A DNA stretch of 64,000 nucleotides from Alphaproteobacteria bacterium (GTDB lineage: Bacteria; Pseudomonadota; Alphaproteobacteria; Ferrovibrionales; Ferrovibrionaceae), in the NCBI GenBank assembly GCA_947473805.1, contig CANJGB010000019.1:1-64000 (forward strand), in the 5' to 3' direction. The position numbers and the translations under genes were made by a program. This document shows positions 19,241-27,989 of the stretch, one piece after another (position 1 is the first letter of the stretch; each line of letters opens with the position of its first letter). The notes under the pieces are model-generated. The model saw only the letters and a list, made by a program, of their open reading frames with translations. It was not told where the DNA came from and made no database searches.

Positions 19241-20185
19241 ATGGCTCGCGACACGTCGGCTTTTACCAGGCTGTCCGTACTCCCTGTTGCCGGCGCGCTC
19301 GGCGCGGAAATCCGCGGTCTCGATCTCAGCAAGCCACTGGATGACACGGCTTTCGCGGAACTCCGCCAAGCCTGGTTGCAGTATCACGTCGTGTTTCTGC
19401 GCGACCAGAAAATGGCGCCGGGAAACATGGAGGACGTGGCCCGCCGGTTCGGCGATCTCGCAATCACCTCCTATACCAACCCGGTGCCGGGCCACAAATT
19501 CGTGCACATGAACGTGCGCCCGGCCGAGGCACCGCGCGGCTCGCGCAATTACGGCGACTTCTGGCACATCGACCAGACCACGCGCGAAATTCCGACCGGC
19601 GGCTTCCTGCTCTATGCGCAGATGATCCCGCCCTATGGTGGCGACACCGGCTTTGCCAATATCGGACTCGCTTACGACATGCTGTCGCCGGGCATGCAGG
19701 CCTTGTGCGATCGGCTGGTCTGCGTGCACACGCCGGCCGGCGTCTATGGCGACGGTTCAGGGTCCGGCGGCAAGCGCCCCTTCCGCCTGCCGGGATCGGA
19801 CAAGGCTTACACCATTTCCGACGAGACACTGGGCCAGTACCTGAAGAAGGAAACCCTGCACCCGCTGGTCATCGAACATCCGATCACCGGCCGCAAGGGC
19901 ATCTATTACACGCCCTACGCCAATCGCTTCGTCGATATGACCGAGGCGGAAAGCAAGCCGATCCTCGACTATCTCGCTGGCCACATCGTGCGCCCGGAAT
20001 TCACCTGCCGCTTGCGTTGGGAAGTGGGTTCGCTCGCGATCATCGACAACAACGCGATGCAGCACTTCGCCTATCAGGATTATCACGGTCACCGGCGCGA
20101 GATGCTGCGCTGCGAATTTTCCGGTACCGTCAGGCCGTTCGGGCCGGCAATGCCGCGGCCTGAGAGCCGCGCCGCCGCCGAGTAG
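19241..20185 (+). CDS. TauD/TfdA-family Fe(II)/2-oxoglutarate dioxygenase, copy 1
   Basis: 314-residue cytoplasmic oxygenase. It shows GALGAEIRGLDLSKPLD near the N-terminus, the metal motif H109-x-D111 in DFWHIDQT, SYTNPVPG, and distal H275 with R286 for 2-oxoglutarate in AMQHFAYQDYHGHRREMLR. Members attack taurine, 2,4-D, sulfonates and related compounds; the substrate is not determined. It has the same length as the gene at 21186 and matching motifs throughout, so the two are paralogues. The 3' end overlaps the convergent LysR gene by 56 bp. Confidence 0.93.
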   Translation: MARDTSAFTRLSVLPVAGALGAEIRGLDLSKPLDDTAFAELRQAWLQYHVVFLRDQKMAPGNMEDVARRFGDLAITSYTNPVPGHKFVHMNVRPAEAPRGSRNYGDFWHIDQTTREIPTGGFLLYAQMIPPYGGDTGFANIGLAYDMLSPGMQALCDRLVCVHTPAGVYGDGSGSGGKRPFRLPGSDKAYTISDETLGQYLKKETLHPLVIEHPITGRKGIYYTPYANRFVDMTEAESKPILDYLAGHIVRPEFTCRLRWEVGSLAIIDNNAMQHFAYQDYHGHRREMLRCEFSGTVRPFGPAMPRPESRAAAE

Positions 20186-21083
20186 GCGCGCGCGCGGCAT
20201 CCCCGGAAGGCAATCGGGCATAGTCGAGGAAAGCGCGGCAAGCCGCGCTTTCATAGGCGTCGCTGCGCGCGATGATGCTCGTCATGCGGTCCAGGGCCAT
20301 GCCCTCGACCGCGAGTTCTTTGAGCGCACCGGACCGGAATTCGCCCGCCAGGGCATTGCGTGACATGCAGCCGATACTGCCGCCGGCGGCGACTGTCCGC
20401 TTGATCGCCTCCTGGTTGGGGGTGGTAAGCGCGATGCGGATGTTCGGCAACTGGCCGAGGATGGCGGTGGTTACCGTCGAGCGGGTGGCCGAACCCGCTG
20501 GCGGCAGGACCCACGCTGCGTCCTTCAGGTCGGCTAGCCCGAGGCGCTGCCGCGCCGCCAGCGGATGGTCGGGCGCGGCGAAAATCGCCAGGCGGTCCTC
20601 GCGCCACGGTGTGACGGCGATGCCGGCCCGGTTGCAGGGCGAATCGATGAAGCCGCAATCCAGCACCATGTCCTCGACCAGCCCGATGACCTCGGTTGAC
20701 CGCAGTACGCTCAGTTCGACATTGACCTCGGGATGTTGGCGCAGGAACGCGCCGAGGAGCGGCGGCAGGACATAGGTGCCGAGCGAGGTGGCCGCGCCGA
20801 TGCGCAGCGTGCCGCGCAGCTGGTCATCGTCGCGGGCCAGTTCGATTTCGCGCGCCTGCGCCAGCAGGCCGTGCACCCGCGGCATCAGCCGGCGCCCGTG
20901 TTCGTTCAGCACCAGACGCCGGCCGCGGCGCTCGAACAGCGCGACCCCCAGATGGGCCTCGAAGTCGCGCAGCGAAATGCTGGCGGCGGACTGGCTGACG
21001 GCGATTTCATCCGCTGCCCTTCGCACCGAACCGGTGCGGGCGACGACGTCGAAGACGGTCAGTTGCTTGAGCGTGATCCTCAT
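20130..21083 (-). CDS. LysR-family transcriptional regulator
   Basis: 317 residues. The N-terminal winged helix-turn-helix reads TLKQLTVFDVVARTGSVRRA with DEIAVSQSAASISLRDFE. The effector domain covers about 90-295 (GTLRIGAATSLGTYVLPPLL). The C-terminus is an Arg/Ala-rich tail reaching 56 bp into the opposite dioxygenase gene. The start ATG 21083 faces the second dioxygenase across 102 bp, the usual LysR/target arrangement. It is clearly related to the LysR at 47172 (shared GFIDS-CNR and RTGSV segments). Likely function: substrate-responsive control of the TauD-type genes. Confidence 0.93.
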   Translation of the reverse strand: MRITLKQLTVFDVVARTGSVRRAADEIAVSQSAASISLRDFEAHLGVALFERRGRRLVLNEHGRRLMPRVHGLLAQAREIELARDDDQLRGTLRIGAATSLGTYVLPPLLGAFLRQHPEVNVELSVLRSTEVIGLVEDMVLDCGFIDSPCNRAGIAVTPWREDRLAIFAAPDHPLAARQRLGLADLKDAAWVLPPAGSATRSTVTTAILGQLPNIRIALTTPNQEAIKRTVAAGGSIGCMSRNALAGEFRSGALKELAVEGMALDRMTSIIARSDAYESAACRAFLDYARLPSGDAARAPTRRRRGSQAAALPARTA

Positions 21084-21095
21084 CTGGTGCCGATC

Positions 21096-21110
21096 CGATC
21101 AGCGTGATCG
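21096..21110. promoter_or_regulatory. inverted repeat in the LysR/dioxygenase divergent region
   Basis: CGATC-agcgt-GATCG lies 13 bp upstream of the LysR start and 76 bp before the dioxygenase start. LysR proteins bind short inverted repeats in such regions. An A/T-rich patch (GAAAATTTGAAATTC) follows and may hold a -10 element. Candidate operator, by position and symmetry only. Confidence 0.4.
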
Positions 21111-21185
21111 AAAATTTGAAATTCGGGCGCGTCCACAGCGCTCGTAGCATGGGGCCATCTGCCGTTGAACTAAGGGAAAACACCG

Positions 21186-22130
21186 ATGGCCCGCGACACA
21201 GGCTACAGCAGGATTCGCGTCATGCCGGTAACCGGCGCGCTCGGCGCGGAAATCGAGGGCGTAGACCTCTCGGCCCCGCTCGACGCCACCGCTTTCGCCG
21301 AGATCCGGCGCGCCTGGCAGGAAAATGCGGTCCTCTTCTTCCGCGACCAGAAGGTCACGCCCGAAGGTATCGAGGCGCTGGGACGCCGTTTCGGCGAGTT
21401 GACCATCACCTCGTATACGAATCCCGTGCCGGGCTTCAAATTCGCCCACAGCCTCGTCCGCGCAGCCGAGGTCGCTGCGGGAGAACGCAATTTCGGGGAT
21501 TCCTGGCACATCGACCAGACGGTGCGGGAAATACCGAATGCCGGCTTTCTGCTCTATGCGGTTGACTGTCCGCCTTATGGCGGCGACACCGGCTTCGCCA
21601 GCCTCTATGCCGCCTACGATGCCCTCTCGCCGGGCATGAAGGAGCTCTGCCGGAGTCTGGTCGCCGTCCACAGCCCTGCCGGCCTGTTCGGCCGCGATGG
21701 CACGGGCGGGCCCGGCAAGAAGCCGTTCATGCTGGCCGGCGCCGACAAGGTCTACAACATGACGCCGGAGAAGATGCGCGCCTATATGGGGCAGGAGACC
21801 GAACATCCACTGGTGTGCGAGCATCCGGAAACCGGCCGCCTCCACCTCTACCTCACCGGCTATGTCACCCGCTTCCGCGACATGACCGAGGAGGAGAGCA
21901 GGCCGCTGATCGACTACCTTACGGCGCACGTGGCGCGCCCGGAATTCACCTACCGTTTCCGCTGGCGCAACGGCTCGCTGGCGCTGATCGACAATCGCTG
22001 CCTGCAGCATATCGCCTATCAGGACTATGCCGGCTTCCGGCGCGAGATGCTGCGCGTCGAACTGGCCGACAAGGTTGCGCCATTCGGCCCCGCCATGCCG
22101 CGCGAAGCCGCGCGGGTCGCGGCGGAGTAG
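21186..22130 (+). CDS. TauD/TfdA-family Fe(II)/2-oxoglutarate dioxygenase, copy 2
   Basis: 314 residues. Metal and cosubstrate residues are H108, D110 (DSWHIDQT), H275 and R286 (CLQHIAYQDYAGFRREMLR). It is divergent from the LysR gene, so it is the regulator's most likely direct target. Compared with copy 1 the core is conserved, but the lid region around residues 160-215 differs (GLFGRDGTGGPGKK against a GSGSGGKR version), which may alter substrate range. Followed by a C/G-rich hairpin. Confidence 0.93.
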   Translation: MARDTGYSRIRVMPVTGALGAEIEGVDLSAPLDATAFAEIRRAWQENAVLFFRDQKVTPEGIEALGRRFGELTITSYTNPVPGFKFAHSLVRAAEVAAGERNFGDSWHIDQTVREIPNAGFLLYAVDCPPYGGDTGFASLYAAYDALSPGMKELCRSLVAVHSPAGLFGRDGTGGPGKKPFMLAGADKVYNMTPEKMRAYMGQETEHPLVCEHPETGRLHLYLTGYVTRFRDMTEEESRPLIDYLTAHVARPEFTYRFRWRNGSLALIDNRCLQHIAYQDYAGFRREMLRVELADKVAPFGPAMPREAARVAAE

Positions 22131-22140
22131 CAAGGAAAAG

Positions 22141-22168
22141 CCCTCCCCCCCTTGAGGGGGGGGGAGGG
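22141..22168. repeat. C-tract/G-tract palindrome, REP-like, probable terminator
   Basis: CCCTCCCCCCC-ttga- followed by nine G, A and GGG forms a near-perfect stem of about 11 bp. Such CCCTCCCCC/GGGGGAGGG palindromes recur between genes in many alphaproteobacterial genomes. It sits between the convergent ends of the dioxygenase and RND genes and can terminate both. The unequal homopolymer arms (7 C against 9 G) are prone to length change. Confidence 0.7.
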
Positions 22169-22206
22169 CAGGGCCGGGGTGATTGTGTCCGCGAGCCTGG
22201 CGTGTA

Positions 22207-25200
22207 TTATTCCGCCGCGCCGGCCACCGGTTCGCCGTCATGCGCCGGGTGCTGCGTCGCCATGGCGGCGTCGCTCTGGCTGATGAACGTGTAGAACATC
22301 GGCACCACGAACAGCGTGAACAGCGTGCCGATCGACATGCCGGCGGCGATGACCAGGCCGATTGAGAAGCGCGCCGCCGCACCGGCGCCGGTCGCCGTCA
22401 GCAGCGGCACGACGCCCAGCACCATCGCCGCGGTGGTCATCAGGATGGGACGCAGACGGACCCGCGCCGCTTCCTCGATGGCAGCCCGCTTGCCGACGCC
22501 TTCCTCGCGCCGGCGGTTGGCGAACTCCACCATCAGGATGCCGTGCTTGGTGATCAGGCCGATCAGGGTGATCAGACCGACCTCGGTGTAGATGTTCAGC
22601 GTCGCCACGCCCAGGTTCAGCGGGATCATCGCGCCGAAGATCGACAGCGGCACCGACATCATGATGATCAGCGGATCGCGAAAGCTTTCGAACTGCGCCG
22701 CCAGCACCAGGTAGATGACGATGATCGCCAGGCCGAAGGCCAGCATGATCGAGCTGCCCTCCTTGATGGTCAGGCGCGATTCACCGGCAAACTCCTCGAA
22801 GAAGCCGGCCGGCATCGTCTCGCGGGCGATACGGCGCAGTTCTTCCAGGCCCTCGGCATTGGTCACGCCCGGCAGCGGCAGGGCCGACAGCGTGGCCGAG
22901 TTCAACTGGTTGAACTGCTCCACGCCCTTCGGCGCCGCCTGGGTGCTGATCGTGACCACCGCCGACAGCGGCACCATCTGGCCGCCCGCGCCGCGCACGT
23001 AGAACGCGCTCATACCCTCGGGGTTCGAGCGGTACTGCTGCTCGGCCTGCGGGATGATGTCGTAGCTGCGGTCGTCGCGGTCGAACTTCGAGATGTAGTT
23101 CTGCGCCACCAGCACGCTCAGCGTCGTGCCGATATCGGCCACCGACACGCCCAAGGCCGCCGCACGGTCGCGGTCGACGGTAACCGTGGCGCGCGGGCTT
23201 TCGAAACTCAGCGAATTCTGCACCACGATGAAACGGCCGCTCTTCATCGCCTTGTTGCGCACTTCCTGCGCGATCTCGTAGACCTGCTGCGACGGGCCGG
23301 TCGATTGCAGCACGTACTGGATCGGCAGGCCGCCGCCAGCACCCGGCAGCGACGGCGGCGGGAACACGAAACCCTGCAGGCCGGCAATGTCGCTGACCTT
23401 GGCCTGGATCTCCTGCTGCAGGACCTTGGCGGTCTTCTTGCGCTCGTTCCAGGGCTTGAACACCCAGAGGCCCAGGTTGAAGTTGCCGCCGTCCATGCCG
23501 ACCGCCCAGAACGAACTCTCGCGTTCGGGCATGCCCTTGTCGATGTCGCCCACCTTGCGGATGAACGTCTCGATATAGTCCGACGTGGCATAGGCCGGCG
23601 CGTTGAAGATGGCGAACACCGCGCCCTGGTCCTCGTCGGGGGCCAGCTGCTTCGACGTATGCGTGTACATGTATCCCGTCATGCCCAGCAGGGCGACGAC
23701 GATGAGCAGCGTCACGGGGCGGAAATCCAGCGAGCCAGCCAGGCGCCGGCCGTACCAGGCGGCAAGGCCGTCGAACCGCTTGTCCACGAAGCGCTGGAAC
23801 CGGCTGACGCCGGCGCCGTGCGGCTTCAGCAGGCGCGCCGACATCATCGGCGACAGGGTCAGCGCCACGACGCCCGAAATGACCACCGCGCCGGCCAGGG
23901 TGAAGGCGAACTCGCGGAACAGCGATCCGGTCAGGCCTTGCGTGAAGCCGATCGGCATGTACACCGCCGCCAGCGTGATGGTCATGGCGATGACGGGGCC
24001 GGCGATTTCGTGCATGCCCTTGATCGCGGCGTCGAGGGGCGTCATGCCTTCCTCGATGTGCCGGTGGATGTTCTCCACCACGACGATGGCGTCGTCGACC
24101 ACCAGTCCGATGGCCAGCACCATGGCCAGCAGCGTCAGTGTGTTCAGCGAATAGCCCATGACGTAGAGCACGAGGCAGACGCCGACCAGCGACAGCGGAA
24201 TGGTCACGACCGGAATCACCACCGACCGGAACGAGCCCAGGAACAGCAGGATCACCAGCACGACGATCAGCACCGCCTCGCCGATGGTCATGAACACCTC
24301 TTCGATCGAGGCGCTGATGAAGCGCGAGCCGTCATAAACGATGGTGCCGTTCAGGCCCTCGGGCAGGCCGGCCTGGATCGACGGCATTTCCTTGCGCACG
24401 CCGTCCGCCACATCAAGCGGATTGGCGTCGGGGCCGGGGAAGATGCCGATGAAGGTGCCGGGCGAGCCGTTGAATTCGACGCGGGTCTCCTCGCTGGCCG
24501 CGGCCAGTTCGACGCGGGCGACATCGCTCAGTCGCACGATGTCGGCGCCGGTCGCACGCAGCGGCAGGGCGCCCATGCTCTCGGGCGTCTGCAGCGTGGT
24601 CTTGGTTTCCACGGCGTACGCAACAAAAGTATTCTCGGTCTTGCCCGGTGCGGCCAGGAAGTTGCTGCTGCGTACCGCCGCCACCACGTCGGTCGCGGTC
24701 ACGCCGCGCGCGGCCAGCTTGGTCGGGTCCAGCCAGATGCGCATGGCAAAGGTCTTCTGGCCCAGCAGCTGCGCGTCGGCGACGCCGTTGACGGTCGCCA
24801 GGCGCGGCTGGATCACGCGCGTCAGGTATTCCGTCACCTGTTCGGGCGACATGCGTTCGCTGGTAAAGGCCAGGTACATCAGGGCGAAGTTCTGGCCGTT
24901 GCCCTTGATGATGATCGGATCCTGGGCGTCGGTCGGCAGCACGCTGCGCACCTGCTGCACCTTGGACATCACCTCGGTCAGCGCGGCGTCGGGGTTCGAG
25001 TTCAGGCGCATGAACACCTGCACACGGCTGACGCCCTGGCTGCTCTGCGACGTCACGTAGTCGACGCCGTTGGCGCTGGCCACGGCCTTGGCGACGGGCG
25101 TGGTGATGAAGCCCTGCATCAGGCTGGCGCTGGCGCCCGGATAGGCGGTCGTCACGCTGATGACCGTCTCTTTCACTTCCGGGTACTGGCGGATCGCCAG

Positions 25201-25293
25201 GTTGATGATGCCCTGCGCGCCCATCAGGAAGATGAGCAGGCTGACCACCGTCGCCAGGACAGGGCGACGGATGAAGATTTCGGTGAAGTTCAT
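22207..25293 (-). CDS. RND multidrug efflux permease (HAE1 family)
   Basis: 1028-residue inner-membrane proton antiporter, the normal length for AcrB/MexB relatives. The N-terminal helix is MNFTEIFIRRPVLATVVSLL. The proton-relay region VLAIGLVVDDAIVVVENIHR holds the paired Asp near 406, and LITKHGILMVEFANRRREEG lies in TM10. Two large periplasmic loops form the porter domain. It pairs with the membrane-fusion gene, whose stop overlaps this start by 4 bp. No outer-membrane factor is encoded nearby, so a TolC-like protein from elsewhere must complete the pump. Control is likely by the PadR protein upstream. Confidence 0.96.
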   Translation of the reverse strand: MNFTEIFIRRPVLATVVSLLIFLMGAQGIINLAIRQYPEVKETVISVTTAYPGASASLMQGFITTPVAKAVASANGVDYVTSQSSQGVSRVQVFMRLNSNPDAALTEVMSKVQQVRSVLPTDAQDPIIIKGNGQNFALMYLAFTSERMSPEQVTEYLTRVIQPRLATVNGVADAQLLGQKTFAMRIWLDPTKLAARGVTATDVVAAVRSSNFLAAPGKTENTFVAYAVETKTTLQTPESMGALPLRATGADIVRLSDVARVELAAASEETRVEFNGSPGTFIGIFPGPDANPLDVADGVRKEMPSIQAGLPEGLNGTIVYDGSRFISASIEEVFMTIGEAVLIVVLVILLFLGSFRSVVIPVVTIPLSLVGVCLVLYVMGYSLNTLTLLAMVLAIGLVVDDAIVVVENIHRHIEEGMTPLDAAIKGMHEIAGPVIAMTITLAAVYMPIGFTQGLTGSLFREFAFTLAGAVVISGVVALTLSPMMSARLLKPHGAGVSRFQRFVDKRFDGLAAWYGRRLAGSLDFRPVTLLIVVALLGMTGYMYTHTSKQLAPDEDQGAVFAIFNAPAYATSDYIETFIRKVGDIDKGMPERESSFWAVGMDGGNFNLGLWVFKPWNERKKTAKVLQQEIQAKVSDIAGLQGFVFPPPSLPGAGGGLPIQYVLQSTGPSQQVYEIAQEVRNKAMKSGRFIVVQNSLSFESPRATVTVDRDRAAALGVSVADIGTTLSVLVAQNYISKFDRDDRSYDIIPQAEQQYRSNPEGMSAFYVRGAGGQMVPLSAVVTISTQAAPKGVEQFNQLNSATLSALPLPGVTNAEGLEELRRIARETMPAGFFEEFAGESRLTIKEGSSIMLAFGLAIIVIYLVLAAQFESFRDPLIIMMSVPLSIFGAMIPLNLGVATLNIYTEVGLITLIGLITKHGILMVEFANRRREEGVGKRAAIEEAARVRLRPILMTTAAMVLGVVPLLTATGAGAAARFSIGLVIAAGMSIGTLFTLFVVPMFYTFISQSDAAMATQHPAHDGEPVAGAAE

Positions 25294-26441
25294 GGCGTCG
25301 TCCGCTTCGTCTGGGCGTCGCTCGCGCCGATGGCGGCGGGGTCGACCGAATTGTCGATCTTCACCGGCGTGCCGCCGGACAGCTTGTTCTGGCCCGAGGT
25401 GACCACCAGCTGGCCCGGCTTCAGGCCCTCGGTGATCTCGATCAGGTTGCCCTCGCGCCGGCCGGTCTTGACGAAGGCCTGCTTGACGATCTGCTGCTTG
25501 ACGCCCTTGTCGTCGGTCTTGTCGCCGTCGACGATCAGATAGACATAGTTGCCGTACAGCGTGGTGCTGACCGCCGTCTGGATGACGGTGACGACGCTGT
25601 CGGTCGTCGCCATGTCGACGCGCACATGCACGAACTGGCCGGGCCGCAGGCCCAGCGCCTTGTTGTCCACCTCGGCGCGCGCGGTGACCAGGCGGGTCTG
25701 CGCGTCGCTGCGCGGCTCGATGCCGGCCAGCTTGCCTTCGGCGTTCAGACTGTCGTTGTTCGCGCCGACGCGCACCTTCTGGCCAATGGCCAGGCGCGTT
25801 GCCACCTGCTCGGGCACCGTGAAGTCGATCCGCATCAGGTCCAGGTTCTGCAGCGTGGCCACGACCTGGCCCGGCTGCACGTACTGGCCGGGATTGATCT
25901 GCGGAATGCCGACCACGCCGGCGAATGGCGCGTTGATCGTCTTGCGGTCCAGCACCGCACGCAGCCGCGCCATGTTCGAGCGCGAGGCGTTGAGGTTGGC
26001 GTCCGTCGTCTCCACCGCCGCCTGGGCGACCACGCCGCGGTCGCGCAGGTCGCGCTGGCGCTTGGCCGCTGCCTCGTCGCGGCTGAGGGCGGCCTGCATG
26101 GCCATCATGTCGGCGCGCTCGACCGCGTCGTCGATCTGCACCAGCAACTGGCCGGCCTTGACCCGGTCATTGGCCTTGAAGGTGACGGTCCGCACCTGGC
26201 CGCCGACCTCGACCGAGACATCGATGCCCTGGCTGGCCTTGGCGGTGCCGATGGCGTCGATGCTCGGCTGCCATGACGATGCCTGGGCAGGCGTCGCCGA
26301 GATCGTCTGCACCGGCGCCTGCCGGTTGGCGAAGAACTGCCCGATCATCTTGGTGCGGAACATGTTGAAACCGACGATGCCGCCGCAAAGCAGGACGATC
26401 ACCAGGATCAGCACGCTGACGACGATGTAACGCTTGGTCAT
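25290..26441 (-). CDS. RND efflux periplasmic adaptor (membrane fusion protein)
   Basis: 383 residues from ATG 26441 (MTKRYIVVSVLILVIVLLCG). One N-terminal membrane anchor is followed by the lipoyl-like half motifs (SVEVGGQVRTVTFKANDRVK and NAPFAGVVGIPQINPGQYV), an alpha-hairpin, a beta-barrel (FTVPEQVATRLAIGQKV) and a membrane-proximal domain. It links the permease at 22207 to an outer-membrane channel. An alternative start further upstream would add about 54 residues with no family likeness. Operon order is padR-adaptor-permease. Confidence 0.95.
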   Translation of the reverse strand: MTKRYIVVSVLILVIVLLCGGIVGFNMFRTKMIGQFFANRQAPVQTISATPAQASSWQPSIDAIGTAKASQGIDVSVEVGGQVRTVTFKANDRVKAGQLLVQIDDAVERADMMAMQAALSRDEAAAKRQRDLRDRGVVAQAAVETTDANLNASRSNMARLRAVLDRKTINAPFAGVVGIPQINPGQYVQPGQVVATLQNLDLMRIDFTVPEQVATRLAIGQKVRVGANNDSLNAEGKLAGIEPRSDAQTRLVTARAEVDNKALGLRPGQFVHVRVDMATTDSVVTVIQTAVSTTLYGNYVYLIVDGDKTDDKGVKQQIVKQAFVKTGRREGNLIEITEGLKPGQLVVTSGQNKLSGGTPVKIDNSVDPAAIGASDAQTKRTTP

Positions 26442-26472
26442 GAAGCTCTCTGTCTCTTGAGTTTCTTGTGGG

Positions 26473-27006
26473 TCAGTTCTGGCCGGAGGCGAGGAGGGCC
26501 TCGCTCTCGACCACATGCCGGTTGTCGGCCAGGTATTCCAGCGCGGCCCCATAGATAGTGCGCCCCAGCCCCTGGACGAATCGCTCTGCCGGTGATGCTG
26601 CAACGGCCAGCGCGCCGTCCAGTTCGCCCAGTTCGCGCCGGCATTCGGCGATCCGCTCGTCGATCAGCTGCGACAGGTGGCGCGGCGGCAGCAGGTCGGC
26701 GAACAGCATGGTGGCGAGGAATTCCGAGCGGAAGCGGTCGGCGCCGGGCTTGCGCATCAGCGCGTCGAGGAAGGCGAGGCGGCCCTTCGGCGTGATGCGA
26801 TAGACCTTCTTGTCCGGCCGCTTCGCCTGCGCCTGGGCTGAGCACGTCACCAGCTCCTCCGCCGCCAGGCGGTTGAGCGCCGGATAGATCGAGCCGAAGC
26901 TGGCGTCGAGGAACAGCCGCAGCGGCCCCTCGAATACCTTCTTCAACTCGTAACCGGTGGCCTCCTGCCGGGTGAGCATGCCAAGGCACAGAACGCGGAC
27001 GTCCAT
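26473..27006 (-). CDS. PadR-family transcriptional regulator
   Basis: 177 residues from ATG 27006 (MDVRVLCLGMLTRQEATGYE). The winged helix-turn-helix carries FGSIYPALNRLAAEELVT and KVYRITPKGRLAFLDAL, the PadR signature. The C-terminal helical dimerisation part (LIDERIAECRRELGEL) follows. PadR proteins repress export or detoxification genes and release DNA on binding a drug or phenolic acid. It is 31 bp upstream of the efflux adaptor on the same strand, so it probably controls its own operon through the AT-rich dyad at 27040-27058. Confidence 0.92.
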   Translation of the reverse strand: MDVRVLCLGMLTRQEATGYELKKVFEGPLRLFLDASFGSIYPALNRLAAEELVTCSAQAQAKRPDKKVYRITPKGRLAFLDALMRKPGADRFRSEFLATMLFADLLPPRHLSQLIDERIAECRRELGELDGALAVAASPAERFVQGLGRTIYGAALEYLADNRHVVESEALLASGQN

Positions 27007-27039
27007 GGTGCAAGTTTCCGATTTTGATTGGTAGGCGAA

Positions 27040-27058
27040 CATATCAGGCAGATATATG
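27040..27058. promoter_or_regulatory. AT-rich dyad upstream of padR, candidate PadR operator
   Basis: CATATC-aggca-GATATATG contains a 5-bp inverted repeat (ATATC/GATAT) 34 bp before the padR start, in an AT-rich island that is unusual for this genome. A further GAGATATAAAATC lies at 27066. Position over the padR promoter suggests autorepression. The exact PadR half-site (often ATGT-N8-ACAT) is not matched. Confidence 0.45.
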
Positions 27059-27097
27059 GCTGGTCGAGATATAAAATCCGCCGGCAATCCTTGGACT

Positions 27098-27116
27098 TGG
27101 CGCTAAAGTGGCGCCA
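27098..27116 (+). promoter_or_regulatory. inverted repeat before the FAH-family gene
   Basis: TGGCGC-taaagtg-GCGCCA is a perfect 6-bp inverted repeat 24 bp before the FAH-family start, a likely operator or promoter-proximal site. No regulator is assigned. Confidence 0.35.
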
Positions 27117-27139
27117 TCAGGGAGCCGGGGAACAAGACC

Positions 27140-27985
27140 ATGAAACTGTTGAGTTTTGAACATGCCGGCAGGGCCGGCTGGGGGGTTGTTGTCGAAGGCG
27201 GTGTGGTCGATACCGGCCGCCTGCTGCCGCAATTTGCCAGCGTCCGCGCCGTCCTCGCCGCCGATGCGGTGTCCCAGGTTGCGACCGCCGCAAAGGGCAA
27301 GGCCGCCGACTACAGGCTGGCCGACCTCACGTTCCTGCCGCCCATCCGCGATCCCGCCAAGATCATCTGCATCGGCCTGAACTACGAGGCCCACCGGGTC
27401 GAGACCAAGCTGCCGGTGTTCGAATACCCTGTCGTTTTTACCCGCTGGGCGTCCAGCCATGTGGCGAACGGCCAGCCGCTGGTGCGGCCGAAGGCGTCCA
27501 CCAAGTACGACTACGAGGGCGAACTGGTGGCCGTCATCGGCAAGCCGGCGCGTCACGTCGGCCGCGCCGACGCGCTGAAATACATCGCCGGCTACTCGAT
27601 CTACAACGACGGCAGCATCCGCGATTTCCAGCGCCACTCCTCGCAGTTCATCCCCGGCAAGAATTTTCCCGAGACAGGCGCGTTCGGCCCGTGGCTGGTG
27701 ACCGCCGACGAAATCCCCGATCCGTCGAAGCTGACGCTGGTGACGCGTCTCAACGGCGCGGAGGTGCAGCGCACCGGCACCGATGACCTGATCTTCGACG
27801 TGCCGGCGTTGATCGAATATTGCTCCGGCTTCACCCGGCTGGAACCCGGCGACCTCATCGTCACCGGCACGCCGGGCGGCGTCGGTTATATCCGCAAGCC
27901 GCCGCTCTTCATGAAGGGCGGCGACACGGTCGAGGTCGAGATCAGCGGCATCGGCACGCTGTCGAACCCCGTCCGCGACGAGTAG
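27140..27985 (+). CDS. fumarylacetoacetate hydrolase (FAH) family protein
   Basis: 281 residues. The N-terminal cap domain (about 1-70) precedes the catalytic beta-roll with FLPPIRDPAKIICIGLNYEAH, metal ligands in KYDYEGELVAVIGK (E/E), GYSIYNDGSIRDFQ, KNFPETGAFGPW and LIVTGTPGGVGYIRKPP. Family members are divalent-metal C-C hydrolases, hydratases or decarboxylases for ring-cleavage products such as oxaloacetate or acylpyruvates. Start ATG 27140. It is divergent from padR and 4 bp ahead of the dehydratase gene, suggesting a two-gene catabolic operon. Confidence 0.93.
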   Translation: MKLLSFEHAGRAGWGVVVEGGVVDTGRLLPQFASVRAVLAADAVSQVATAAKGKAADYRLADLTFLPPIRDPAKIICIGLNYEAHRVETKLPVFEYPVVFTRWASSHVANGQPLVRPKASTKYDYEGELVAVIGKPARHVGRADALKYIAGYSIYNDGSIRDFQRHSSQFIPGKNFPETGAFGPWLVTADEIPDPSKLTLVTRLNGAEVQRTGTDDLIFDVPALIEYCSGFTRLEPGDLIVTGTPGGVGYIRKPPLFMKGGDTVEVEISGIGTLSNPVRDE

Positions 27986-27989
27986 GGCG

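Noticed and set aside
22543-25542. Long open frame on the plus strand over the RND permease gene (about 999 codons)
   Set aside because: Its translation is His/Gln/Arg-rich with no family likeness. It is the shadow frame of the GC-rich RND gene on the other strand.
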